A stretch of DNA of 64,000 bases from Pseudomonadota bacterium (GTDB taxonomy: Bacteria > Pseudomonadota > Gammaproteobacteria > Xanthomonadales > Rhodanobacteraceae): positions 62,001 to 126,000 of the forward strand of contig JAFEFO010000026.1 of the NCBI GenBank assembly GCA_018240565.1, given 5' to 3'. Every line of letters begins with the position of its first letter. Position 1 is the first letter of the stretch. Shown here piece after piece: positions 31,441-38,913 of this stretch. A model generated the notes under the pieces. It was not told the origin of the DNA, did no database searches, and saw only the letters and a list, made by a program, of their open reading frames with translations. The translations under genes were made by a program, and so were the position numbers.

Positions 31441-31736
31441 GGCGTTGTCAACTCGATCCAGAGATCGCGCCAGTTGGGGTTTTGCATCTCGATCAATCGG
31501 ATTTTTGCCGCACGCGACCATTTTTTGATCTGCTTCTCACGCAATATCGCCGATGTAATTTCATCAACGTGTGCATACCATACCAACGAATGCACTTGGA
31601 ATCGTTTCGTGAAACCATCGACTGCATCACTGCGATGTTCGTACACGCGCTTGATGAGGTCCGATGTCACTCCAACATAGAGCGTGCCATTGCGCCGGCT
31701 TGCCATCATGTAAACGCAAGGTTGTTTTTCGGTCAT
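31401..31736 (-). CDS. GIY-YIG domain protein
   Basis: A 111-residue member of the short GIY-YIG nuclease family, mostly uncharacterised stand-alone proteins. The core is CVYMMASRRNGTLYVGVTSD, followed by LIKRVYEHRSDAVDGFTKRF with the conserved Arg and His, and a Glu/Lys-rich helix REKQIKKWSRAAKI. The last 14 or so residues (TPSMASGFRQSMPE) and the stop come from a REPIN-like repeat, so the original C-terminus was probably replaced. Two more copies of the repeat lie upstream of the gene. Confidence 0.85.
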   Translation of the reverse strand: MTEKQPCVYMMASRRNGTLYVGVTSDLIKRVYEHRSDAVDGFTKRFQVHSLVWYAHVDEITSAILREKQIKKWSRAAKIRLIEMQNPNWRDLWIELTTPSMASGFRQSMPE

Positions 31737-31773
31737 GGCAGATGTCTGCGGCGATCATTTACATGCTTTTGTT

Positions 31774-31881
31774 CGTCATTCCGGCACGGTCGAGTGTCGG
31801 CGACAGGCGACCGAAGGGAATCCAAATGCCAAGGATGGCATCCATGCGTTCTGGATACCGGCAATCCATGCCGGTATGACG
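31774..31881. repeat. REPIN-like dispersed repeat, copy D
   Basis: Starts CGTCATTCCGGCACGGTCGA and ends GGCAATCCATGCCGGTATGA. It is nearly identical over its length to copy E, 132 bases further on, so the two arose by local duplication. Confidence 0.85.
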
Positions 31882-31905
31882 GGCAGGGGATACGGCGCCA
31901 TAGTT

Positions 31906-32013
31906 CGTCATTCCGGCACGGTCGAGTGTCCGCGACAGACGACCGAGGGGAATCCAAATGCCAAGGATGGCATCCATGCGTTCTGGATACCGGCAATCCC
32001 TGCCGGAATGACG
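31906..32013. repeat. REPIN-like dispersed repeat, copy E
   Basis: Near-identical to copy D, with the right arm CGGCAATCCCTGCCGGAATG. Copies D and E together fill the 296-base gap between the GIY-YIG gene and the DUF2304 gene, which otherwise holds nothing I can recognise. Confidence 0.85.
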
Positions 32014-32032
32014 AGCTGATCGATTAGGCGTC

Positions 32033-32443
32033 TCAACCATCGCCTGACTTCGGCAACACGATCACCTTGGCGCCCTTGGCGTGCGGCTTGCGTGGCTTGT
32101 CGCGGCGGCTTTGCGCCAGTTCCTGCTCGAGGATCGCGAGCTTCTGGGTCAGGCGCCGCACTTGGCGCTCGGCGCGCGAGCGGCCGATGTCCATGGTCAA
32201 AAGGCGCACCAGGATCATGCCGATGCCGATGATGATGGGCAGCACCGGCGGATAGTGGATGCCGGTGATGCTGCCGATCCAGTCGACGACCGGCGGGAAT
32301 ACGCCCAGCACCAGGATCGCGCCGGCCACGGCGAACCACCACAGGGCGTAACTGCCGTGCAGGTGGTTGCGCCGCACCAGCAGCAGGATGGCGCCGGCCA
32401 GCAGCACGGCAACCACGGCGGCGGTGATCTGGATCGAATTCAT
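32033..32443 (-). CDS. DUF2304 membrane protein
   Basis: A 136-residue protein with about three transmembrane helices (IQITAAVVAVLLAGAILLLV, LWWFAVAGAILVLGVFPPVV, PIIIGIGMILVRLLTMDIGR) and a basic coiled-coil tail (about residues 90-120). DUF2304 proteins are typically encoded next to DPM1-like GT2 enzymes, as here: the start overlaps the GT2 stop (ATGA). A membrane partner role for the glycosyltransferase is inferred from that pairing. Confidence 0.85.
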   Translation of the reverse strand: MNSIQITAAVVAVLLAGAILLLVRRNHLHGSYALWWFAVAGAILVLGVFPPVVDWIGSITGIHYPPVLPIIIGIGMILVRLLTMDIGRSRAERQVRRLTQKLAILEQELAQSRRDKPRKPHAKGAKVIVLPKSGDG

Positions 32444-33144
32444 GCGCGCGCTCCGGCGCGACGCGCCCCGATCTGGGCGAAACACAATACCGACGTGTGC
32501 AGCATGTAGCGCATCACCATTAGCCACGACGAAAACACGCGCGAGCCGCCGCTGCGCCGCTGCGACATCGGCGTGGGCACTTCGGCCAGTTTCAAGCCGT
32601 GCTGGCGCAGCAGCATCAGCACCCCCAGATCCTGGTAATCGAGCAGGCTGGCCTCGCGCGCGGCGAGTGCGCGGATCGCGCGGCGGTCGTACACGCGCAG
32701 GCCCGAGGTGAAATCCTGCACGCCGATGCCGGTGATCAGGCGAAAGTAGCGCCAGGCCAGGCGCTTGGCCTTCGACAGCCGCTGCGGATACGTGCCGATC
32801 GCGACATTCGCGCCGCTCGCCAGCCATTGCGTGATCAGGCGCGGCAATTCCTCCGGATGGTGCTGGCCGTCGGCGTCGAGCGTGAGCGCCACCGCGTAGC
32901 GATTGCGCCGCGCATAGCGCAGGCCGGTTTGCGCCGCGCCCCAGGCGCCCAGGCGCAGCGGCAGGTCGAGCACGGTCGCGCCCGCACCGCGCGCCTGCGC
33001 GGAGGTGGCATCGTCGCTGGCGTCGTTGACCACCAGCACGTCGCCACCGACCGCCGCGCGCACGCGGCGCACGATCTCGGCCACCGTCGCGCCCTCGTTG
33101 CGCGCGGGGATGATGGTGAGCAGGTTGGCGGCGTAGTCGGGCAT
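32440..33144 (-). CDS. GT2 family glycosyltransferase, DPM1-like
   Basis: A 234-residue GT-A enzyme expected to move a sugar onto a polyprenyl phosphate. It begins with LLTIIPARNEGATVAEIVRR, has VLVVNDASDDAT for nucleotide binding, the metal-binding TLDADGQHHPEELPRLI, and DFTSGLRVYDRRAIRAL. The Met at 33144 is chosen because it directly precedes the domain; an in-frame start at 33243 would add 33 residues with no recognisable features. Coupled to DUF2304. Confidence 0.88.
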   Translation of the reverse strand: MPDYAANLLTIIPARNEGATVAEIVRRVRAAVGGDVLVVNDASDDATSAQARGAGATVLDLPLRLGAWGAAQTGLRYARRNRYAVALTLDADGQHHPEELPRLITQWLASGANVAIGTYPQRLSKAKRLAWRYFRLITGIGVQDFTSGLRVYDRRAIRALAAREASLLDYQDLGVLMLLRQHGLKLAEVPTPMSQRRSGGSRVFSSWLMVMRYMLHTSVLCFAQIGARRAGARA

Positions 33145-33328
33145 CGAAAATCCAGTTGTATACGCGCATTGTCGGGCGGGCGGCGGGGTGCGGTCAATGC
33201 GTGGCTCAGAGCCGTCTTCAGCATCGATTGCTACATTTGCCACGTTACCGGGATGCCCAATGAACCAAGCATTTGCAATACGTGTATATCCGGCGTAGTC
33301 TGGCCGTCACCCGACTGGATAAACCGTC

Positions 33329-33553
33329 ATGCTAGCCGTGAGATTGCCGGAAACCATCGAAAAGCGCCTCGACGCACTGGCCAAGCGCACCGGGCGCACA
33401 AAGACGTTTTATGTGCGCGAAGCTCTGGTCGAACATCTGGCCGATCTGGAAGACCTGTACCTTGCCGAACGCGAGCTCGACCGGGTTCGCGCCGGCAACA
33501 GCGCAACCGTTCCGCTCGATGCGCTGATGCGCGACTATGGCCTGGCGGATTGA
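33329..33553 (+). CDS. RelB-like antitoxin, ribbon-helix-helix
   Basis: A 74-residue protein starting MLAVRLPETIEKRLDALAKR, followed by TGRTKTFYVREALVEHL, the usual ribbon-helix-helix DNA-binding domain. The C-terminal tail (LDALMRDYGLAD) is expected to bind the toxin. It overlaps the toxin gene by 17 bases. It should repress the operon and neutralise the adjacent RelE-family toxin. Confidence 0.85.
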   Translation: MLAVRLPETIEKRLDALAKRTGRTKTFYVREALVEHLADLEDLYLAERELDRVRAGNSATVPLDALMRDYGLAD

Positions 33554-33806
33554 ACTGTCGGCATTGGCGCAAAAGAACCTGCGCAGCCTCGATCGCCCCG
33601 TCGCCCAGCGCATCCTGCGTTTTCTGCACGAGCGCATTGCCCCCGCGGACGACCCGCGAAGTGTCGGTGAAGCGATCAAGGGTTCGAAACTCGCCGGTTT
33701 CTGGAAATATCGCGTCGGCGACTATCGATTGATCGCCCATATCGACGATGGCGTGGCGCTCGTCCTTGTCCTGCGCATCGGCCACCGGCGTGAGGTTTAC
33801 CGGTGA
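33537..33806 (+). CDS. RelE/ParE superfamily toxin
   Basis: An 89-residue protein with the RelE-type fold pattern: WRIELSALAQKNLRSLDRPV, then GSKLAGFWKYRVGDYRLIAH and a C-terminal VLVLRIGHRREVYR. The basic residues Lys, Arg and the C-terminal HRREVY fit a ribosome-dependent mRNA interferase, although ParE-like gyrase inhibition cannot be excluded by eye. Coupled to the antitoxin upstream. Confidence 0.87.
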   Translation: MAWRIELSALAQKNLRSLDRPVAQRILRFLHERIAPADDPRSVGEAIKGSKLAGFWKYRVGDYRLIAHIDDGVALVLVLRIGHRREVYR

Positions 33807-33824
33807 GGCGAGCGTGCGGCATGA

Positions 33825-33840
33825 CCCTGTCCGCTTTCCC
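33825..33840. repeat. Direct repeat CCCTGTCCGCTTTCCC, copy 1
   Basis: First of three copies of this 16-mer; it lies 18 bases after the relE stop. The others flank hicAB at 34302-34319 and 34951-34968. Confidence 0.85.
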
Positions 33841-33875
33841 CGCCGAGACGCGCCCCTTTCACCGCTTCGCAGGAA

Positions 33876-34296
33876 AAGCAAGTGCTTTTCCTTCCCCTGC
33901 GCAGCGGGGGAAGGTGGCCGAAGGCCGGAAGGGGGCCAACGAAGCAAGAGCGCAACGCACAGTCCGCCCCCATCCGTCGCTGCCGCGACACCTTCCCCCG
34001 TAAACGGGGGAAGGGACAGAAAATGCTCGCTTTTCCTTCCCCTGCGAAGCAGTGGAAGCAAGTGCTTTTCCTTCCCTTGCGAAGCGGGGGAAGGTGGCCG
34101 AAGGCCAGAAGGGGGCCAACGAAGCAAGAGCGCAACGCACAGTCCGCCCCCATCCGTCGCTGCCGCGACACCTTCCCCCGTAAACGGGGGAAGGGACAGA
34201 AAATGCTCGCTTTTCCTTCCCCTGCGAAGCGGGGGAAGCAAGCGCTTTTCCTTCCCCTGCGCAGCGGGGGAAGGTGGCCGAAGGCCGGAAGGGGGC
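33876..34296. repeat. 180-bp tandem repeat array, 2.3 units
   Basis: Two full units (33876-34055, 34056-34235) and a partial third (34236-34296) with an exact 180-base period and only a few differences. Each unit contains GC-rich palindromes such as CTTCCCCTGCGAAGCGGGGG and CCTTCCCCCGTAAACGGGGG. No gene, no conserved open frame of known type and no spacers are seen. It occupies most of the 565-base gap between the RelBE-like and HicAB modules. Confidence 0.9.
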
Positions 34297-34301
34297 GATC
34301 T

Positions 34302-34319
34302 AGCCCTGTCCGCTTTCCC
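34302..34319. repeat. 18-bp direct repeat, left flank of hicAB
   Basis: AGCCCTGTCCGCTTTCCC; identical to the sequence at 34951-34968 immediately after the hicB stop. Together they bracket hicAB like the ends of a mobile or recombined cassette. Confidence 0.85.
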
Positions 34320-34344
34320 GTGCATGACGGGCAATCTCGTGGAC

Positions 34345-34364
34345 TGGTTCCAATAGTGGTACCA
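34345..34364. promoter_or_regulatory. Repeated near-palindromes before hicA, candidate operator
   Basis: TGGTTCCA and TGGTACCA lie 12 bases apart, seven bases before the hicA start. The second is a perfect palindrome. A dimeric DNA-binding antitoxin such as HicB could use such a site for autorepression. Confidence 0.35.
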
Positions 34365-34371
34365 TCTGCGC

Positions 34372-34620
34372 ATGGCGTCGGTTGAGAAAATTCTCGAACA
34401 GATGCGTCGCGAGCCGGCGAGCATCCGGTTTGCGGATCTGTTCAAGGTATGCGAGCGGCATTTTGGCAGACCTCGCCAGTCCGCCAGCAGCCATGCCATT
34501 TTCAAGACACCCTGGCCCGGCGATCCACGTGTGAATATCCAGAACGACAAGGGCAAGGCGAAGGTTTATCAAGTGCGCCAGGTATTGCTGGCCATCGACA
34601 AACTGAGAGAACCGAAATGA
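34372..34620 (+). CDS. hicA: HicA-type toxin
   Basis: An 82-residue protein, small and basic like HicA mRNA interferases, which have a double-stranded-RNA-binding-like fold with one catalytic histidine. The likely catalytic His is in SASSHAIFKTPW, equivalent to the GSHxxF motif of the family, followed by a beta strand (VNIQNDKGKAKVYQV) and a helix (VLLAIDKL). It is longer than minimal HicA (about 58 residues). The stop overlaps the hicB start. Confidence 0.82.
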   Translation: MASVEKILEQMRREPASIRFADLFKVCERHFGRPRQSASSHAIFKTPWPGDPRVNIQNDKGKAKVYQVRQVLLAIDKLREPK

Positions 34621-34952
34621 GCATCGACCACTACACCTACCGTGTTACCTGGTCGCCCGAGGACAACGAACACGTCGGCTTGTGCGCGGAATTCCCGTCG
34701 TTGTCCTGGCTGGATCGCAAACCCGATGCCGCGCTCGCGGGCATCCGGCGCGTGGTGGCCCGGGTCGTGGCCGATTTGCGCGCCGATGGCGAGGCGATAC
34801 CCGAACCGCTGGCTGATCGGAACTACAGCGGTGAATTTCGCGTGCGCATCCCGCCGCATCTGCATCGTTCACTGGCTTTGCAGGCGGCGGAGCAAGGCGT
34901 CAGCCTGAATCGGCTGGCCAGCGCCAAGCTGGCCAGTGCGGGTTCGCGGTAG
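34617..34952 (+). CDS. hicB: HicB-type antitoxin
   Basis: A 111-residue protein with the degenerate RNase-H-like HicB domain (YRVTWSPEDNEHVGLCAEFP, LSWLDRKPDAALAGIRRVV) and a C-terminal ribbon-helix-helix region (GEFRVRIPPHLHRSLALQAA, then VSLNRLASAKL). The N-terminal domain should cover HicA and the C-terminal one should bind the operator. The stop TAG overlaps the first base pair of the right 18-bp flanking repeat. Confidence 0.87.
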   Translation: MSIDHYTYRVTWSPEDNEHVGLCAEFPSLSWLDRKPDAALAGIRRVVARVVADLRADGEAIPEPLADRNYSGEFRVRIPPHLHRSLALQAAEQGVSLNRLASAKLASAGSR

Positions 34953-34968
34953 CCCTGTCCGCTTTCCC
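34951..34968. repeat. 18-bp direct repeat, right flank of hicAB
   Basis: AGCCCTGTCCGCTTTCCC, identical to 34302-34319. Its first two bases are the last two of the hicB stop codon. Confidence 0.85.
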
Positions 34969-34984
34969 CCCGCGCTTACGTTCT

Positions 34985-35050
34985 TCTAGCCGAGTGCCCG
35001 CAAAGGCACGAGCTTTGGGTTCCGATAGCTGCGTCACGGAAAGCATGAAA
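34985..35050 (+). promoter_or_regulatory. Possible structured leader before exported protein
   Basis: GTGCC-CGCAAA-GGCAC forms a five-base stem-loop, and CAAAG...CTTTG offers an alternative pairing, followed by GGGTTCCGATAGCTGCGTCA. The blocks GCAAAG and GGGTT(N)CCGAT faintly recall the c-di-GMP-I (GEMM) riboswitch, but most of that consensus is missing. It lies about 120 bases before the start of the next gene. Confidence 0.2.
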
Positions 35051-35169
35051 TGTCCGGTGCAAACTGTTGACCGGGCTGGAGCAATCCGGTAGATTCGGCA
35101 CATTCGGGCGTCAGGCAACGGGGCAGGGGCAAAAGCCAACCCCCCGAACGACACTGGGAGACGAGACAA

Positions 35170-35994
35170 ATGAAATCGTTCAAGATGAAGGCGCTGGCTC
35201 TGGCTACGCTCGGTTTGGCGGGTTTTGCGTTTGCGGGTGCTGCTTCGGCGGCGTGCCCGACGGCGGTTACCACGGTCGGTAGTTCAAGTCCGGGCGGCGG
35301 CGGTGCGTGGACCTCGCAATACATTTCTTCCGACGCCACGTTCGGGATCGCTGGTCCTGGCCTTGCCGGCACCAACTGTGCACTGTCGTTGTCGATTGGT
35401 GCATCTTCCAGCAGCCGAGCCTTTGTATCTGATAGCTCGCCACAAAATGAACAGCGTTATCGTGCACGCTTTTACTTAAGCACAAATGCCCTGAGCAACC
35501 TAACTGCAACAAACCAGTCCGTCGTGTTGTTTCGCGCTAACGACGCGACAGGGCCGGCACAATTTTCCTCTGATCAACTTGTGGTCCGTCTTGTTGGCGG
35601 GTCGCCGGCGACTGTTCGATTTTATGTCGCGGACCTAAATTCCGCTGGCAGTGGCGTAACACCAATCGTTGTCACATTGCCTACCAGCGCGACCAATACA
35701 TACCGTGTTGAGTTTGACATGCAAGTTGGGACCGGGGCGACGACTGCAAATGGATGCAATACGATGCCTGCATCTGGGGGCTGTTTCCGCTATTGGGTGA
35801 CGGATGCCGCGGCGACGTCGGCGGACGGATCGCCCACAGGCTCTTCGACAGTTAATAATTCAGGTTGGGGCGGCGTAAAGACCGCCGTTCTCGGCATGGC
35901 TGCAGGATCTCCCTCCTATCGTTCGAATCATGCAGGTGGCGTCTTGGTGTTTGACGAATTCGACTCGCGGCGCCAAACGTTTATCGGACAATGA
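35170..35994 (+). CDS. Exported protein of unknown function
   Basis: A 274-residue protein with a clear Sec signal peptide (KMKALALATLGLAGFAFAGA, cleavage after ASA). The mature part is beta-rich, Ser/Thr/Gly-rich and contains several cysteines (for example MPASGGCFRYWV). It resembles a secreted beta-sandwich or lectin-like domain, but I do not recognise the family. Base composition and codon use are visibly AT-richer than the core genes, suggesting recent acquisition. There is no C-terminal sorting motif. Confidence 0.7.
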   Translation: MKSFKMKALALATLGLAGFAFAGAASAACPTAVTTVGSSSPGGGGAWTSQYISSDATFGIAGPGLAGTNCALSLSIGASSSSRAFVSDSSPQNEQRYRARFYLSTNALSNLTATNQSVVLFRANDATGPAQFSSDQLVVRLVGGSPATVRFYVADLNSAGSGVTPIVVTLPTSATNTYRVEFDMQVGTGATTANGCNTMPASGGCFRYWVTDAAATSADGSPTGSSTVNNSGWGGVKTAVLGMAAGSPSYRSNHAGGVLVFDEFDSRRQTFIGQ

Positions 35995-36039
35995 TCGACC
36001 AAACCTATGCTCTCGCCCTCATTTAGTTTAGGAGTAGAA

Positions 36040-36567
36040 ATGAAAAAGAACGTCTTATTCAAGGCCATTGCCGTGGTCACCGGTATTGTTTGCGTGGCGT
36101 CCATCACGAACGCGGCAACATGTAGCTCGACACTTGGGCCGATCACGTCTGCGCCATACTCGAGTACAAATGCCAATAATTGCGGGAACAATACAAATTT
36201 TTCCGGATCCACTGCGTTTTGTAGTGGTGTGCAAATGAGTTCTTCAGGAACGGATGTTTATGCGATCCAGTTGGGGGCTGCGCAGAATTTCACCTTCAAG
36301 GTGGATTCGACGGTATTCGCACCGGACGTGGCGTTGTGGAGCGGCTCCTGCGCCGACAATGCGTCTTGTGTGAACGGCACGGATTATCTGGCGCCCGGCA
36401 ACACCAGCCCTTGGACCATCACGACGGCCGCCTTTACCGGCAACCCGGCGGGCACCTATTACATCGTGATCACCAATTCCGCTGGCACGGGTACGACGTG
36501 TGGCGCTTACAACCTGACGGTGAATACAACCCTTCCGGTGAAGTTGCAGAAGTTCTCCGTGAACTAA
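36040..36567 (+). CDS. Small exported protein ending in LPVKLQKFSVN
   Basis: A 175-residue protein with a signal peptide (KNVLFKAIAVVTGIVCVASI, cleavage after NAA). The mature part looks like a pre-peptidase C-terminal (PPC)-like or related beta-sandwich: DVYAIQLGAAQNFTFKVDST, then GTYYIVITNSAGTGTTCGAY. It ends in LPVKLQKFSVN, a tail pattern seen at the end of secreted beta-domains. AGGAG upstream supports the ATG at 36040 over one 33 bases earlier. The 5' part is AT-rich. A terminator follows. Confidence 0.7.
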   Translation: MKKNVLFKAIAVVTGIVCVASITNAATCSSTLGPITSAPYSSTNANNCGNNTNFSGSTAFCSGVQMSSSGTDVYAIQLGAAQNFTFKVDSTVFAPDVALWSGSCADNASCVNGTDYLAPGNTSPWTITTAAFTGNPAGTYYIVITNSAGTGTTCGAYNLTVNTTLPVKLQKFSVN

Positions 36568-36590
36568 GCGTTTCTCCCAAGGCATCAATT

Positions 36591-36622
36591 CCAAACCCCG
36601 CCGTGTGCGGGGTTTGGTTTTT
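36591..36622 (+). terminator. Rho-independent terminator
   Basis: CCAAACCCCG and its complement CGGGGTTTGG form a ten-base stem with a seven-base loop, followed by TTTTTG. It closes the exported-protein gene that ends at 36567. Confidence 0.92.
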
Positions 36623-36701
36623 GTAGGACAACGAAACCCAAGTCAGCGACGCGCCGTTCCGGTTAGAATGCCGCGTTCGCATTTTGCATCGGAGTTATTT
36701 C

Positions 36702-38069
36702 GTGCTTAAGACTGCATTGGTTGCATTGCTTTTTGTCGCCGCCTTGCCGGCGCTGGCCCAGGTCAGGATCGAAGCCCAGGACGTGGGTGAGATCTACCAG
36801 ACCAACACCGGCCATGCCACGATTCTGTTTATCAATGACGGTGCCAAACCGGTTCAGATTGTGACAGTTGTGCCGATCGACAACGCGGATGGCATCGGCG
36901 ATTTCAAATTTCCGGTCGCCGTTGCGCCTAGAACGAGCGTCAATATTCCGGTGAGGGTATCCAGTGGCATGGATGCCGGCGATCGCAATCATTTGTTCAA
37001 GATCGAATTCGATGATGGCAAGCGCGAAACGGCCGGCGCAAAGGTCCACTTGTATGGCTTGTCGGTGTTGGATGATCCGCAACCGAAGGTGGACTTGGCC
37101 ACCGTGGATACGAATGCCGTCGCGCCGACAAAAACGGTTTCGCTGGCCAGCCGCGAAGTACCGGATTTCCGTATTACCCGGATTGTGGAAACGCCGGATT
37201 TTGTCACGGCGAAACTCATGCCTGACGGCCGGTCGATTGCCATAGCCGGCAAGACGGATGCAGGCTGGGGCCGGCATGACGGTTACGTCAAGGTGGCGCT
37301 GGATTCGACTGTGCAGCCGCAGGCGTGGATCGAAGTGAAGGCTGACGTGCACGGCGCGGTCATTCCTTCGTCGAACCCTGTCGAGATGGGTATCTTCCAT
37401 ACCACCAAGTTGCCGTTCGTCGTGCAGTTGAAAAGCCGCGACGGCAAGCCGGTGAAATTGGGTGAGGTGAAGCTCGAAGGTTTCAAGGGAGCCGTGACCA
37501 AGCAGGTCTGTGTGGGCAATACCGCAGGCTGTGCGCAGTTGAGCGTTACTGTCGCCGATGATCAAGGCATTGGCGTATTGCGTGGGAAATTGCTGGTCGA
37601 TCTACCCGATTTCCATCGCCAGTTGCCGGTCAATATCGGCGGACTCTATGTGCCTGCCAGTGCGAAAGTGCATTCCCTTGACGAGACCATGCCGAAAGGG
37701 GCCAAATCCAGCGCCGAACCGCCGCCGCTGGACCTGAAGTCGGCTCTGCAAAAATCCACGCAGGTTGCGCTGCCGGCGCCGCCCGATCCGCCGGGCAAGG
37801 GGCCGTTGCTCAAGTGGCAGGTGTCGAACGAGACCAATATCTACGGCTACCTGATCTATCGCGGCGACAGCGAGAACGGTGCCTTCCTGCGCGTGAACAA
37901 GGACATCGTGCACGTCGGCGCGGACAAGGGCGACGGCATCACCTCGACCTATGCCTGGCGCGACGACTCGGCGGTGTCCGGCAAAACGTACTGGTACTAC
38001 ATCGGCATGCTCAACCGCGACGGCAGCAAGCAGAACCTCAGCGGCCCGCAGGAAGTCAAAGCCAAGTAG
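36702..38069 (+). CDS. Exported protein with C-terminal FN3-like domain; 3' end repeated downstream
   Basis: A 455-residue protein starting at GTG with GGAG upstream. A signal peptide (TALVALLFVAALPALAQ) is followed by Ig-like beta domains: the first (about residues 18-110, TGHATILFINDGAKPVQIV) recalls DUF1573-type folds. A Pro-rich linker (about 340-365) precedes a C-terminal fibronectin-III-like domain (LKWQVSNETNIYGYLIYRGD, YWYYIGMLNRDGS). The function is unknown. Its last 157 bases recur at 38914-39070 and its last 85 or so at 39710-39795. Each copy ends exactly at the stop codon. A terminator follows the full gene. Confidence 0.78.
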   Translation: MLKTALVALLFVAALPALAQVRIEAQDVGEIYQTNTGHATILFINDGAKPVQIVTVVPIDNADGIGDFKFPVAVAPRTSVNIPVRVSSGMDAGDRNHLFKIEFDDGKRETAGAKVHLYGLSVLDDPQPKVDLATVDTNAVAPTKTVSLASREVPDFRITRIVETPDFVTAKLMPDGRSIAIAGKTDAGWGRHDGYVKVALDSTVQPQAWIEVKADVHGAVIPSSNPVEMGIFHTTKLPFVVQLKSRDGKPVKLGEVKLEGFKGAVTKQVCVGNTAGCAQLSVTVADDQGIGVLRGKLLVDLPDFHRQLPVNIGGLYVPASAKVHSLDETMPKGAKSSAEPPPLDLKSALQKSTQVALPAPPDPPGKGPLLKWQVSNETNIYGYLIYRGDSENGAFLRVNKDIVHVGADKGDGITSTYAWRDDSAVSGKTYWYYIGMLNRDGSKQNLSGPQEVKAK

Positions 38070-38110
38070 GCGACACCTGCGCGCGAATGCGCCATCGGCA
38101 ACACCCAACA

Positions 38111-38141
38111 CCAACCCCGCCGCGCGCGGGGTTGGTTCTTT
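38111..38141 (+). terminator. Rho-independent terminator
   Basis: CCAACCCCG and CGGGGTTGG form a nine-base stem with a seven-base loop, followed by TTCTTT. It ends the FN3-like gene and separates it from the MNT/HEPN module. Confidence 0.85.
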
Positions 38142-38183
38142 CCGGGGTGCGGATCGGTGCGGGCGTTTTGTTATGATGCTGAC

Positions 38184-38516
38184 ATGGATACCGCCACTGA
38201 ATATGCCGTGCGGCGCTTTCTGGCCTTGATCGCTCCCCGGTACAAAACGGCAGGGGCTCTTGTCTATGGCAGTCGTGCGCGCGGTACGCATCGCCCGGAC
38301 AGCGACACCGACGTCGCCGTGCTGCTGAATGGCGCGCATCGGCGTTTTGTATCCACCAAGCTGGATATGGCTGATGCTGCCTACGACGTATTGCTCGAAA
38401 CGGGAGTGAACATTTCGCCGTTGCCCGTTTGGCTGGACGAGTGGGAGCATCCAGACGCCTATCCGAATCCGTCGTTGTTGCGCAACATTGCCGCTGAAGG
38501 AGTGCCGGTTCATTGA
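38184..38516 (+). CDS. MNT-family nucleotidyltransferase antitoxin
   Basis: A 110-residue minimal nucleotidyltransferase. The signature is intact: VYGSRARGTHRPDSDTDVAV, giving the GSxxxG loop and two metal-binding aspartates. In characterised MNT/HEPN pairs the MNT protein adds AMP groups to the HEPN toxin and silences it, so the same is expected here. The ATG at 38184 begins the domain. The stop overlaps the TTG start of the HEPN gene. Confidence 0.88.
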   Translation: MDTATEYAVRRFLALIAPRYKTAGALVYGSRARGTHRPDSDTDVAVLLNGAHRRFVSTKLDMADAAYDVLLETGVNISPLPVWLDEWEHPDAYPNPSLLRNIAAEGVPVH

Positions 38517-38899
38517 AGCAGGACGCATTGTTGGCCAAGGCGGATCGCGCGTGCGCTTCGGCGCGGGCGTTGCTCGACTTGGGCGATGCCGACGGCGCAT
38601 GCAACCGCGGCTACTACGCGATGTTCGATGCCGCGCGCGCCGCGCTGGTCGTGGCCGACTCGAAAGCAGATTCCGGGAAAACCCACCGCGGACTGATCAA
38701 TGCCTTCAGTGAGCGGCTGGTGTTGACGGGATTGGTCAAGAAGGAAACGGGCCGACTCTTGAAGCGTGCGGAAGAAATCCGTCTGATCGCCGACTACCGT
38801 GGTGACTCGATCGAGCTGGACGACGCGCGACTGTTGGTCGAACAGGCCAGCGAATTTGTCGCTGCCATGCGCGCGCTCTGCGCGCAAAAGGGCGTCTGA
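38513..38899 (+). CDS. HEPN-domain toxin
   Basis: A 128-residue all-helical HEPN protein of the PF05168-like type: ADGACNRGYYAMFDAARAAL, then SGKTHRGLINAFSERLVLTG and EEIRLIADYRGD. HEPN toxins act as RNases through a conserved Arg and His or related residues; here the R...ADYR segment is the likely active or modified site. It starts at TTG overlapping the MNT stop. The start codon is unusual, but no other in-frame start fits. It should form a two-gene module with MNT. Confidence 0.85.
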   Translation: MKQDALLAKADRACASARALLDLGDADGACNRGYYAMFDAARAALVVADSKADSGKTHRGLINAFSERLVLTGLVKKETGRLLKRAEEIRLIADYRGDSIELDDARLLVEQASEFVAAMRALCAQKGV

Positions 38900-38913
38900 A
38901 CCGAAAGGTCCCG

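Noticed and set aside
33876..34296. CRISPR array
   Set aside because: The repeat period is 180 bases with no short repeat-spacer alternation, the units are nearly identical throughout, and no cas gene is present.
34985..35050. Definite c-di-GMP riboswitch
   Set aside because: Only two short blocks resemble the consensus and the P3 helix is missing. It is kept as a low-confidence leader instead.
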